A stretch of DNA of 64,000 nt from Pseudonocardia abyssalis (GCF_019263705.2 NZ_JADQDK010000001.1:62001-126000); one strand, 5' to 3'; counted from the first letter of the stretch, positions 27,093 to 41,720 are shown. Made by a program: numbers and translations. The notes: generated by a model not told the origin, from the letters alone.

Positions 27093-27158
27093 GTGATCGT
27101 CGCGAGGTGGGCGTCGTCGCGGTCCGGGCGACCCGGCCCCTCACCTCGCGGCGATCAC
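27093..27158. terminator. Second inverted repeat in convergent intergenic region
   Basis: 17-bp arms GTGATCGTCGCGAGGTG (27093-27109) and CACCTCGCGGCGATCAC (27142-27158) with one mismatch and a 32-base loop. It is placed just before the stop of the CAP gene (minus strand), so it may terminate that gene. Confidence 0.5.
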
Positions 27159-27164
27159 GTCCGG

Positions 27165-27839
27165 TCAGAACCCGAAGTTCTGCACCCAGTAGTTGCCGTC
27201 GTCGGCGAAACCGACGCCGATGGCGGTGAAGTCGCAGTTCTCGATGTTGCGGCGGTGGCCGGGGGAGTCCATCCAGCCCTGCACGACCTCGGCCGCGGTC
27301 TCCTGCCCGCGCGCGATGTTCTCCCCACCCGGGGACGGGTAGCCCTGGGCACCGATCCGGTCGTCGAACCGGCGCCCGTCCCGGCTGACGTGGTCGAAGT
27401 AGCCACCTGCCGACATGTCCTCCGCGTGGCCCTGCGCCGCGGCGGCGAGCCGGGGGTCGGTCACGAGTGGGTCGCAGCCGGCGTCGGCGCGTTCGGCGTT
27501 GGTGAGCTCGACGACCTGCGCCGCCGGACCGCCCGCGGCCCGCCGGGGCGCGGCCGTCGTGGGCTCGGGCTCGGGCGTCGGCTCGACGGTGGTCGTCGGA
27601 GCGGGGGTGGTGGTGGGTGCGGTCGTCGGCGGGGCGAGGACCGGGCGCGGGACGGTGGTGCGGCGCGCGGTCGTCGTCGGGGGAGCGGTGGTGGCAGGCG
27701 CGGCGGCCAGCGGGACGCCGAGCGCGGTGTCGATCGGCAGGGCCCCCACCGGGGCGACGAGCACGACCGCGGCGATCAGGACCGCGCCGGCCGAGAGCCC
27801 GGCCAGGAGCGGCGCACCGCGCCGACCAGTGCTGATCAC
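27165..27839 (-). CDS. Secreted CAP/SCP (CYSTM-less) domain protein
   Basis: A 224-residue exported protein. A hydrophobic N-terminal segment (signal peptide or anchor, about 5-35) is followed by a Thr/Pro-rich linker (about 45-100), then a CAP domain with VVELTNAERADAGCDPL, HAEDMSAGGYFDHVSRDGR, GENIARGQ, WMDSPGHRRNIENCDFTAIGVGF, the usual bacterial SCP signature with its conserved His and Glu. The start is GTG 27839: the minus-strand sequence has a -10 (TAGGTT) seven bases upstream. Function of bacterial CAP proteins is mostly unknown (lipid or wall binding suspected). Confidence 0.88.
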   Translation of the reverse strand: MISTGRRGAPLLAGLSAGAVLIAAVVLVAPVGALPIDTALGVPLAAAPATTAPPTTTARRTTVPRPVLAPPTTAPTTTPAPTTTVEPTPEPEPTTAAPRRAAGGPAAQVVELTNAERADAGCDPLVTDPRLAAAAQGHAEDMSAGGYFDHVSRDGRRFDDRIGAQGYPSPGGENIARGQETAAEVVQGWMDSPGHRRNIENCDFTAIGVGFADDGNYWVQNFGF

Positions 27840-27845
27840 GGGCGG

Positions 27846-27852
27846 TAACCTA
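27846..27852. promoter_or_regulatory. Symmetrical shared -10 of divergent CAP and acyP genes
   Basis: TAACCTA reads TAACCT on the plus strand (6 bases before the acyP ATG at 27858) and TAGGTT on the minus strand (7 bases before the CAP-gene GTG at 27839). Only 18 bp separate the two start codons. This is the pattern of a bidirectional promoter with a common -10. Confidence 0.55.
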
Positions 27853-27857
27853 GCAGC

Positions 27858-28151
27858 ATGGTGCGTGTCGGGGCCGAGTCCTCCGTTCGGCTCAACGCCT
27901 GGGTGCACGGGCACGTCCAGGGCGTCGGCTTCCGCTGGTGGACCCGCTGCCGGGCACGTGAGCTGCACCTCGTCGGCGAGGCCCGGAACCTGCGCGACGG
28001 GCGCGTCGCCGTCGTCGCGGAGGGCGACCGCCGATCCTGCGAACGCCTGCTCGCGCTCCTGCGCGGGGACCGGACGCCGGGGCGCGTCGACGAGGTCGTC
28101 GAGCAGTGGGGCGACGCGAAGGGCGGCCTCGACGGGTTCGTCGAGGTCTGA
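27858..28151 (+). CDS. acyP: Acylphosphatase
   Basis: A 97-residue enzyme hydrolysing carboxyl-phosphate bonds such as acetyl-phosphate. The catalytic segment [13 protein letters not shown] (Arg in GFRWW) and ARNLRDGRV (catalytic Asn) are both intact. ATG at 27858 lies 6 bases after a -10, so a leaderless start is likely. It keeps the mycobacterial position two genes before smc (Rv2922A-Rv2922c), with an MFS gene inserted here between. Confidence 0.95.
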   Translation: MVRVGAESSVRLNAWVHGHVQGVGFRWWTRCRARELHLVGEARNLRDGRVAVVAEGDRRSCERLLALLRGDRTPGRVDEVVEQWGDAKGGLDGFVEV

Positions 28152-28195
28152 GAACGCCCTGGCGCCGCGGCCACCGCACGGGACACGATGCCCCG

Positions 28196-29440
28196 GTGAC
28201 CACGACGGATCGACGCACCGCCTACCTGCAGCGACGGATCGTCGGGGTGCTGGTGGTGGCCCAGGTCCTCGGCGGGATCGGCGTGGCCACGGGGATCGCA
28301 CTCGCGAGCCTGACCGCCGCGGACCTCTCGGGCTCCGACGTGGTCGGCGGCGCCGCGCTCACCGCGATCGTCGTCGGCACGGCGCTGGTGGCGCTGCCGG
28401 TCTCGCGGCTGGCCGCGCGGTCCGGGCGGCGGCCGGCGCTGGTGCTCGGGTACGGGGCGGGGGCGCTCGGCGCGGCCGGGGCCGTCGGCGCACTGGCCCT
28501 GGGCAGTTGGCCGCTGCTGCTCGTCGCGCTGGTGCCCTTCGGGGCGGCGTCGGCCGCGGGGCTCGCGGCGCGGTTCGCGGCCACCGACCTGGCCGAGCCC
28601 GGTGCCCGGGCCCGCGCGCTGGCCGTCGTGGTGTGGGCGGTGACGGTGGGTGCCGTCGCCGGGCCCAACCTGGCGGGGCCGATGCAGGCCGTCGCGTCCG
28701 GCCTCGGGATGGTCCCGGCGAGCGGCCCGTTCCTCCTCTCCGCGGTGGCGTTCGCGGCGGCCGCGGTCGTCGTCGCCGTGGGGCTGCGGCCGGACCCGCT
28801 GCTGCTGGCCCGTGCGCGGGCGGCGTCGGTCGACGCCCCCGTGGCGCCCGTGCGCAGTGCGTGGAGCGCGGCGCGGGAACATCCCGCCGCGCTGCTCGCC
28901 ATCGGGTCGATCGCCGTCTCGCACCTGCTGATGGTCGGCCTGATGTCGCTGACGCCGGTGCACATGGACCACGGCGGGGCGTCGGTGACGCTCGTCGGGC
29001 TGGTGATCAGCCTGCACGTCGCCGGCATGTACGTGCTCAGCCCGGTGTTCGGGGCGCTCGCCGACCGCTGGGGACGGCGGCCCGTGCTCGTCGGCGGCGC
29101 GGTGCTGCTCGTCGCGGCGGGGCTCGTGGCCGCACCCGCGGCGTCCACCGATCCCGTGCTGCTGTCCGTGGGACTCGTCGCGCTCGGGTTGGGCTGGTCT
29201 GCGGCGCTCGTCGCCGGGTCGGCGCTGCTCACCGACGCGGTGCCGCTCGCCGACCGCGCCCGGGTGCAGGGGCTCTCCGACGTCACCATGAACGTCGCCG
29301 GGGCGTGCGGGGGCGTGCTCGCCGGGGTGGTGGTCGCCGTCGGCGACTTCGGGGCGCTGGGGCTCTCGGTCGCGGCGATCGCCACGGTGCTGCTGGTCGG
29401 CGTCGTCGTGGGCGGGCGTCGCGCGGGGGCGCTCGGCTAG
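28196..29440 (+). CDS. MFS transporter
   Basis: A 414-residue protein with about twelve hydrophobic helices. The loop SRLAARSGRRPALVLGYG between helices 2 and 3 and ADRWGRRPVLVG in the second half match the G-x-x-x-D-R-x-G-R-R signature of major facilitator antiporters. The substrate is unknown; the layout suggests a drug or small-molecule exporter. It is not part of the conserved mycobacterial order, so it is probably an insertion between acyP and smc. GTG 28196 start, with no strong ribosome-binding site. Confidence 0.85.
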   Translation: MTTTDRRTAYLQRRIVGVLVVAQVLGGIGVATGIALASLTAADLSGSDVVGGAALTAIVVGTALVALPVSRLAARSGRRPALVLGYGAGALGAAGAVGALALGSWPLLLVALVPFGAASAAGLAARFAATDLAEPGARARALAVVVWAVTVGAVAGPNLAGPMQAVASGLGMVPASGPFLLSAVAFAAAAVVVAVGLRPDPLLLARARAASVDAPVAPVRSAWSAAREHPAALLAIGSIAVSHLLMVGLMSLTPVHMDHGGASVTLVGLVISLHVAGMYVLSPVFGALADRWGRRPVLVGGAVLLVAAGLVAAPAASTDPVLLSVGLVALGLGWSAALVAGSALLTDAVPLADRARVQGLSDVTMNVAGACGGVLAGVVVAVGDFGALGLSVAAIATVLLVGVVVGGRRAGALG

Positions 29441-29491
29441 CGGCGGTGCCCGGATCGCTACGCTGCGGAACCCGTCCGAGGCAGGAGAGCC

Positions 29492-32400
29492 GTGCACCTC
29501 AAGAGCCTGACGCTGAAGGGCTTCAAGTCCTTCGCCTCGGCCACGACCCTGCGCCTGGAACCCGGGATCACCTGCGTCGTCGGCCCGAACGGCTCGGGCA
29601 AGTCCAACGTCGTCGACGCGATCAGCTGGGTGCTCGGCGAGCAGGGCGCGAAGGCGCTGCGCGGCGGCAAGATGGAGGACGTCATCTTCGCCGGGACGTC
29701 CGGGCGGGCGCCCCTGGGGCGCGCCGAGGTGACGCTGACGATCGACAACTCCGACGGCGCGCTGCCGATCGAGTACTCCGAGGTGTCGATCACGCGGCGG
29801 ATGTTCCGCGACGGCGCGGGCGAGTACGAGATCAACGGCTCGGCGTGCCGGCTCCTCGACATCCAGGAGTTGCTCTCGGACTCCGGCATCGGCCGCGAGA
29901 TGCACGTGATCGTCGGGCAGGGCCAGCTCGACTCGGTGCTGCAGAGCAGGCCCGAGGACCGCCGCGCCTACATCGAGGAGGCCGCGGGCGTCCTCAAGCA
30001 CCGCAAGCGCAAGGAGAAGGCGCTCCGCAAGCTCGACGCGATGCAGGCCAACCTCACCCGGCTCACCGACCTCACCGCGGAGCTGCGCCGCCAGCTCAAG
30101 CCGCTGGGCCGCCAGGCGGAGATCGCCCGGAAGGCCCAGAGCGTGCAGGCCGACCTGCGCGACTCCCGCCTGCGCCTCGCCGCCGACGACCTCGTGACGT
30201 TGCGCGACTCGCTGGCCCGCGAGGAGGCCGACGAGTCCCAGGCCAGGGCCCGGCGCGCCGAGGTCGAGGAGCAGCTGTCCGTCGCGCGCGTCGAGCAGGA
30301 GCGGCTGGAGTCCGCACTGGCCGCCGACGCGCCGCGCCTCGCCGCCGCGCAGGACACCTGGTACCGGCTCTCCGCGCTGGCCGAGCGCCTCTCCGGCACC
30401 GTCCGGCTCGCGCAGGAGCGCGCCCGCCACCTCGCCGCGTCGGCCGAGGAACGCGCTCCCGGGCGCGACCCCGACCAGCTCGACGCCGAGGCCGACGCCG
30501 TCTCCGAGCAGGAGGACGAGCTGATCGCGGCCGTCACCGAGGCGCGCGGCCTGCTCGCCGAGCTGTTGGAGACCCGCGCCGAGCACGAGCGGACCCTGCA
30601 GGCCGCGGAGCGCGCCCACCAGGCCGCGGTCCGGGCGCTGGCCGACCGCCGCGCCGGCCTCGCCACCCTGGCCGGGCGCGCCGAGGCCATGCGCAGCACC
30701 GCGGCCGCCACCGCCGACGAGATCGAGCGGCTCTCCGACGCTCTCGCCGAGGCCGAGGGCCGGACCGTCGCCGCGCAGGCCGAGCTCGACGCGGCGGGCG
30801 ACGCCGTCGACTCCGGTGAGGTGCCCGCCGAGCTGGAGCAGCGCCAGGCCACGGCGGTGGAGGCGCACGAGAGCACGCGCGCCCGGGTCGCCGAGCTGGT
30901 GGGACGCGAGCGCGAGGCGGAGAAGCAGCGCGCGCACTGGCGGGCGCGGGTCGACGCGCTGTCGGTCGGGCTGGCGCGCAAGGACGGCTCGGCGGCGCTG
31001 CTGGGCGAGGACGGCGTGCTGGGCGCGGTGCCCGGGCTGATCTCCGTGGAGCCGTGGGCCCGTACGGCCGTCGCGGCGGTGCTCGGGGAGCTGGCCGACG
31101 CGGTGGCGGTGGCCGATGCGGAGGCGGCGGTGCGCGCGCTGCACCTGCTGCGGACGCGTGGTGAGGGGCGGGCGTCACTGGTGGTGGGCTCCCCGGAACG
31201 GCAGCACAGCCACCTTGCCGCCACCAGACGGCAGGAAAGTGGCCTTGCTGCCATCGGGGTCCGCTGGGTCACCGACGGCGTGTCGTCCGACGGGCCGGTC
31301 GGGGCCGCCGTGCACCGGCTGCTCGACGGCGTCGTCGTCGTCGACTCGCTCGACGCCGCCGCGGCCGTCGTCGCCGCCGACCCCGCGCTCACCGCCGTCA
31401 CCGCCGACGGCGACGTGCTCGGCGCCGCCCGGGCGTCCGGGGGGTCGGGCACGGCGACGAGCGCGCTCGACGTGCAGGCGGCCGTCGACGAGGCCGTGCA
31501 GGCGCGCGACCGCGTCGAGGAGGAACTCGCCCGGCTGCTGCCCGCCCTGGAGGGCGCCCGGGCGGAGGAGGCGGCCCGGCTGGCCGACGTCGAGACCGCG
31601 CGGCAGGCCCGCAACGCCGCCGAGCAGCGCCGGTCGGCGGCGTCGGCGCAGCTGGGGCGGATGGAGCAGGCCGTGCGCTCGGCCGCGGCAGAGGCCCAGC
31701 GGCTGCGCGAGCGCCGCGACGGCGTCGAGTCGCGCCGCTCCGACGCCCTCCTGGCGCTGGAGGCCGCCGAGCGGCAGCTCGCCGTCGCAGAGGACGAGCC
31801 GGTCGACGACGAGCCCGACACCGAGATCCGCGACGCCGCCGCCGACGCGTTGGAGACGGCCCGCAGTTCCGAGGTCGAGGCACGCCTGTCGCTGCGCACC
31901 GCGGAGGAGCGGGCGCGGGCGATCTCGGGGCGGGCGGAGTCGCTGCGGCGCCAGGCGTCGTCGGAGCGGCTGGCCCGCCAGCGCGCCGCGGCAGCCCGGG
32001 AGGCGCGCGAGCGCGGGGCCGCGGTGGCCGCGCTCGTCGTCGAGGCGGGGGAGACGGCGTGCGCGCGGATCGCGCAGTCGCTCGCCGCGGCCGCCGCGGA
32101 CCGCGACGCCGCGGCCGCCGCCCGCGACGCCCGTGAGCGCGAGCTGGGGGAGGCCCGGCTCACCGCGCAGCGGCTCACCGGGCTGATGGAGAAGCTCACC
32201 GACGCCGTGCACCGCGACGAGGTGGCGCGGGCCCAGTCGCGGCTGCGCCTCGAGCAGCTGACGGAGAAGGTGCTCGCCGACCACGGCCTCGGCGTCGAGG
32301 ACCTCGCCCGCGAGTACGGCCCGGACGCGCCCGTGCCGCCGTCGCTCGCGGAGGTCGGGGAGTACGAGGCGGCGAAGGAGCGCGGCGAGGACGTCACCGA

Positions 32401-33076
32401 GCCCCCGTCGATGCCGTACGACCGCTCCACCCAGGAGCGCCGGGCCGCGCGGGCGGAGAAGGACCTCGCGCTGCTCGGCCGCGTCAACCCCCTCGCGCTG
32501 GAGGAGTTCGCGGCGCTGGAGGAGCGCTACCGGTTCCTGTCGACTCAGCTCGAGGACCTGAAGAACACCCGACGCGACCTGCTCACCGTCGTCCGCGAGG
32601 TCGACGACAAGATCCTCGAGGTGTTCGCGGAGGCCTACAACGACGTCGCGCGCGAGTTCGCCATCGTGTTCGACACGCTGTTCCCCGGCGGTGAGGGCCG
32701 GCTCGTGCTCACCGACCCGGAGGACATGCTGACCACCGGCGTGGAGGTCGAGGCCCGGCCGCCCGGCAAGAAGGTCAAGCGGCTGTCGCTGCTGTCCGGT
32801 GGCGAGCGCTCGCTGACGGCGATGGCGCTGCTGGTGGCGATCTTCCGCGCCCGCCCCTCGCCGTTCTACATCCTCGACGAGATCGAGGCCGCCCTCGACG
32901 ACGTCAACCTCCGCCGCCTGATCAGCCTGATGGAGGAGCTGCGCTCGACCAGTCAGCTCATCGTCATCACGCACCAGAAGCCGACGATGGAGGTCGCCGA
33001 CGCGCTCTACGGCGTCGCGATGCGCGGGGACGGCATCACGACGGTGATCAGCCAGCGGTTGCGCCCCGCTTCCTGA
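29492..33076 (+). CDS. smc: Chromosome segregation protein SMC
   Basis: An 1194-residue condensin subunit. Walker A GPNGSGKSN (31-39), coiled coil, hinge at about 500-690, coiled coil, and a C-terminal head with LSGGERSLTAMAL and the Walker B FYILDEIEAALDD. It dimerises at the hinge and compacts or segregates chromosomes with ScpA/B. GTG 29492 follows AGGAGAG. A palindromic repeat (31200-31252) lies in frame and adds about 18 residues (around 570-588) to a loop of the hinge. The stop codon abuts another copy of that repeat. Confidence 0.96.
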   Translation: MHLKSLTLKGFKSFASATTLRLEPGITCVVGPNGSGKSNVVDAISWVLGEQGAKALRGGKMEDVIFAGTSGRAPLGRAEVTLTIDNSDGALPIEYSEVSITRRMFRDGAGEYEINGSACRLLDIQELLSDSGIGREMHVIVGQGQLDSVLQSRPEDRRAYIEEAAGVLKHRKRKEKALRKLDAMQANLTRLTDLTAELRRQLKPLGRQAEIARKAQSVQADLRDSRLRLAADDLVTLRDSLAREEADESQARARRAEVEEQLSVARVEQERLESALAADAPRLAAAQDTWYRLSALAERLSGTVRLAQERARHLAASAEERAPGRDPDQLDAEADAVSEQEDELIAAVTEARGLLAELLETRAEHERTLQAAERAHQAAVRALADRRAGLATLAGRAEAMRSTAAATADEIERLSDALAEAEGRTVAAQAELDAAGDAVDSGEVPAELEQRQATAVEAHESTRARVAELVGREREAEKQRAHWRARVDALSVGLARKDGSAALLGEDGVLGAVPGLISVEPWARTAVAAVLGELADAVAVADAEAAVRALHLLRTRGEGRASLVVGSPERQHSHLAATRRQESGLAAIGVRWVTDGVSSDGPVGAAVHRLLDGVVVVDSLDAAAAVVAADPALTAVTADGDVLGAARASGGSGTATSALDVQAAVDEAVQARDRVEEELARLLPALEGARAEEAARLADVETARQARNAAEQRRSAASAQLGRMEQAVRSAAAEAQRLRERRDGVESRRSDALLALEAAERQLAVAEDEPVDDEPDTEIRDAAADALETARSSEVEARLSLRTAEERARAISGRAESLRRQASSERLARQRAAAAREARERGAAVAALVVEAGETACARIAQSLAAAAADRDAAAAARDARERELGEARLTAQRLTGLMEKLTDAVHRDEVARAQSRLRLEQLTEKVLADHGLGVEDLAREYGPDAPVPPSLAEVGEYEAAKERGEDVTEPPSMPYDRSTQERRAARAEKDLALLGRVNPLALEEFAALEERYRFLSTQLEDLKNTRRDLLTVVREVDDKILEVFAEAYNDVAREFAIVFDTLFPGGEGRLVLTDPEDMLTTGVEVEARPPGKKVKRLSLLSGGERSLTAMALLVAIFRARPSPFYILDEIEAALDDVNLRRLISLMEELRSTSQLIVITHQKPTMEVADALYGVAMRGDGITTVISQRLRPAS
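31200..31252 (+). repeat. Interspersed palindromic repeat inside smc, copy B
   Basis: Arms GGCAGCACAGCCACCTT (31200-31216) and AAAGTGGCCTTGCTGCC (31236-31252) with an inner GCCG/CGGC stem. It aligns with copy A at most of 53 positions and is translated in frame without a stop. The encoded stretch (RQHSHLAATRRQESGLAA) is unlike the rest of SMC and falls between LVVGSP and GVRWVTDG. Confidence 0.8.
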
Positions 33077-33135
33077 GTGGCAGCAAGGCCACCTTGCTGC
33101 CATCTCCTGGCGGCATGGTGGCCTTGCTGCCACTC
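33075..33135 (+). repeat. Interspersed palindromic repeat after smc, copy C (possible terminator)
   Basis: A perfect 19-bp inverted repeat, GAGTGGCAGCAAGGCCACC (33075-33093) and GGTGGCCTTGCTGCCACTC (33117-33135), starting within the smc stop codon. It shares GGCAGCAAGGCCACCTT-type arms with copies A and B, and probably ends smc transcription. The rest of the gap to ftsY (33136-33370) shows no gene. Confidence 0.75.
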
Positions 33136-33370
33136 GGCGGGGGCCGGTGTGCCGCACGTCCGCCCTGATGACCGGGGTCCACCGCACGCGACGGTCCTGC
33201 GGAGGGCTCCGACGTGCGGCGCGTGGCGATCATGGTCGGGAGCGGCGGCGGGTGATCCGTGTTCGCCGCACGCTGCGGCCCACGCGCGGGCCCGGGGTGC
33301 GGATCGCGGCGATCACGAGCCGGTCCGGTGCCGGCGGACGGTGGATGCGGGAGCATGACAGGGTGGTCCG

Positions 33371-35173
33371 GTGACCCCGGAGACCTTGTGGATCGTCATC
33401 GCGGTCGTGGTGGCCGTCGTGCTCGTCGCCGTCGTCGCGGGGCTGGTGCTCCGCAGCCGTCGGCGGATCAGCCTGCGGCAGGCCGAGGAGCTGGAGCAGC
33501 GCGACGACACGGCCGCCCCGCCGCGCCGTGGTGGCACCTACCAGGCCGGTGGCGGCTTCTCCTTCGCCCCCGGCACCGGGGCCGCGACCCCCGAGCCGCC
33601 CACCGCGCCGCCGACCGATGCCCCGCCGAAGCGCCCGCTGCACGGCGACGCGACCCTCCCGGACGCCACACCACGGTCGACCACCGCGCCCCCGGCCGCC
33701 GACGGCCGCACCGCGACCGACGCACCGGCCGCCGCCGGTGAGACGGGCACCGACTCCGGTACCGGCACCGCGACCCGAGCCGACTCGGCCGCCGCCACGC
33801 CGACCACGGCGGAGCCGGCCGACCCTGCCCCGCCGACCACGCCCGCACCGACCGCGCCGGAACCGACCGCGCCGGAACCGACCGCGCCGGAACCGACCGC
33901 GCCGGAACCGACCGCGCCGGCACCGACCGCGCCGGCACCGACCGCGCCGGCACCGACCGCGCCGGAACCGACCGCGCCGGAACCGACCGCGCCGGAACCG
34001 ACCACACCCCCGCCGACTCAGCCGGCGCGGTCCGCGCCCGCCAGCGCGCCGACCACCCCCGCTCCGGCCGAGCCGTCCCCGGTCCCGTCGGCTCCGGCTC
34101 CGGCCGAGCCCCCGACCGCCCCCGAGCCCCCGACCGCCCCCGAGCCCCCGACGGCCCCGGCCCCCACGACCCCGGCCCCCACGACCGCCGCGCCGACCAC
34201 ACCGTCCCCGAACGGCTCGTCCCCGACCGCACCCGTCCCCATCGACGACATCGCCCCACCCGGCGGCCGGCTGGAGCGCCTGCGCGGCCGCCTCGCCCGA
34301 TCCCGCTCCGGGTTCGGGCAGGGTCTACTCGGCCTGCTGGGTGCGGGGGAGCTGGACGAGGAGTCGTGGGAGGACGTCGAGGCGACGCTCCTGCAGGCCG
34401 ACCTCGGGCCCGAGACCACCGCCGAGCTCGTCGACACCCTGCGCACCGAGCTCGCCGCCCGCGGCGTCCGCACAGCCGAGCAGGCACGGCAGCTGCTCAA
34501 GGACGTCCTCACCGAGGCCCTGCGTCCCGAGCTCGACCGCTCCGTCCGGGCGCTGCCGCACGACGGCCGCCCCGCCGTGCTGCTCGTCGTCGGCGTCAAC
34601 GGCACGGGCAAGACCACCACCACCGGCAAGCTGGCGCGGGTGCTGGTCGCGGGCGGGCACCGGGTGGTGCTCGGTGCGGCCGACACGTTCCGCGCCGCCG
34701 CCGCCGAGCAGCTCGTCACCTGGGGCGAGCGCGCCGGGGCCACGGTCGTGCGCGGGGCCGAGGGGGCCGACCCGGCGAGCGTCGCGTTCGACGCCGTCAA
34801 GCAGGGCGCCGCCGAGAGCGCCGACGTCGTGCTGCTCGACACCGCGGGCCGCCTGCACACCAAGACCGGTCTGATGGACGAGCTGGACAAGATCAAGCGG
34901 GTCGTCACCCGCCAGGCCGAGGTCGACGAGGTCCTGCTCGTCCTCGACGCGACGACCGGTCAGAACGGGCTCACGCAGGCCCGCGTGTTCAGCGACGTCG
35001 TCAAGGTCACGGGCATCGTCCTGACCAAGCTCGACGGTACGGCCAAGGGCGGGATCGTGTTCCGCGTGCAGCGCGAGCTGGGGGTCCCGGTGAAGCTCGT
35101 CGGCCTCGGCGAGGGCGCCGACGATCTCGCCCCGTTCGAGCCCGCTGCGTACGTCGATGCCCTTCTGACCTGA
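33371..35173 (+). CDS. ftsY: Signal recognition particle receptor FtsY
   Basis: A 600-residue GTPase that docks SRP-ribosome complexes at the membrane. An N-terminal transmembrane helix (about 5-28) is followed by ~250 residues of Pro/Thr/Ala/Glu-rich low complexity, then the NG domain: GVNGTGKT (408-415), DTFRAAAAEQL, DTAGRLHTKTGLMDEL, TKLDGTAKGG, and the conserved end. The linker is much longer than in most FtsY proteins. Its core is ten 15-bp units (33851-34000). GTG 33371 start; the stop is ~35 bp before GlnR-like boxes. Confidence 0.95.
   Translation: MTPETLWIVIAVVVAVVLVAVVAGLVLRSRRRISLRQAEELEQRDDTAAPPRRGGTYQAGGGFSFAPGTGAATPEPPTAPPTDAPPKRPLHGDATLPDATPRSTTAPPAADGRTATDAPAAAGETGTDSGTGTATRADSAAATPTTAEPADPAPPTTPAPTAPEPTAPEPTAPEPTAPEPTAPAPTAPAPTAPAPTAPEPTAPEPTAPEPTTPPPTQPARSAPASAPTTPAPAEPSPVPSAPAPAEPPTAPEPPTAPEPPTAPAPTTPAPTTAAPTTPSPNGSSPTAPVPIDDIAPPGGRLERLRGRLARSRSGFGQGLLGLLGAGELDEESWEDVEATLLQADLGPETTAELVDTLRTELAARGVRTAEQARQLLKDVLTEALRPELDRSVRALPHDGRPAVLLVVGVNGTGKTTTTGKLARVLVAGGHRVVLGAADTFRAAAAEQLVTWGERAGATVVRGAEGADPASVAFDAVKQGAAESADVVLLDTAGRLHTKTGLMDELDKIKRVVTRQAEVDEVLLVLDATTGQNGLTQARVFSDVVKVTGIVLTKLDGTAKGGIVFRVQRELGVPVKLVGLGEGADDLAPFEPAAYVDALLT
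33851..34000 (+). repeat. 15-bp coding minisatellite in ftsY (TAPEP/TAPAP)
   Basis: Ten nearly exact units of ACCGCGCCGGAACCG in frame; units 5-7 read TAPAP. A second tract of CCCCCGACCGCCCCCGAG units follows around 34107-34157. Such tracts expand and contract by slippage. Confidence 0.9.
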
Positions 35174-35208
35174 CGTGTCATGCGGATGTAACTCCGCGGG
35201 GGGCCTCG

Positions 35209-35246
35209 TTCACTTGGCCGAAACACCGGTGGAGGACGCCGGAAAC
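35209..35246 (+). promoter_or_regulatory. GlnR-like box upstream of amt1
   Basis: TTCAC-n6-GAAAC-n6-GGAGG-n6-GAAAC, matching the actinobacterial GlnR consensus gTnAC-n6-GAAAC repeated with 22-bp period. Both GAAAC half-sites (35220-35224 and 35242-35246) are perfect; the second GTnAC position is poor. It ends 81 bp before the amt1 start. Confidence 0.6.
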
Positions 35247-35327
35247 ACGGCGATTCGATAGTTCCCGCACCAGCCGCGGAGTCCGTCCATACCGGACGGA
35301 GCGCGGCGCAGACGGGAAGGAGTCGAC

Positions 35328-39878
<4,551 letters not shown>

Positions 39879-39900
39879 ACGCGACCTCGGCAACCCCGAC

Positions 39901-39938
39901 GACACCTGCCGGAAACATGGCGGCAACACCCGGCGCTG
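39901..39938 (+). promoter_or_regulatory. GlnR-like box upstream of amt2
   Basis: GACAC-n6-GAAAC-n6-GCAAC-n6-CGCTG. The first half-pair (39901-39916) is a near-perfect GlnR site, while the second GAAAC-type site is degenerate. It ends only 12 bases before the amt2 GTG, so it must overlap the promoter. Confidence 0.5.
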
Positions 39939-39950
39939 ACGATCACCGCC

Positions 39951-41608
<1,658 letters not shown>

Positions 41609-41636
41609 CCGTCCGACGCAGCGGTTCCGCGCGGGA

Positions 41637-41685
41637 GATCGACGGGATCGGGGTCCCGGAGCGCCGGAGCCCGATGGTGTCGATC
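41637..41685 (+). terminator. Imperfect hairpin after glnK3
   Basis: Outer arms GATCGAC/GTCGATC and inner arms ATCGGG/CCCGAT separated by an internal loop, about 30 bp after the glnK3 stop. Confidence 0.35.
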
Positions 41686-41720
41686 CCACCGGTGATGGTC
41701 ACGGATCCCGCGGCGGATCG

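Noticed and set aside
33851..34157. CRISPR array
   Set aside because: The repeats are contiguous coding minisatellites without spacers; the same holds for 26904-26951 and 52592-52677.
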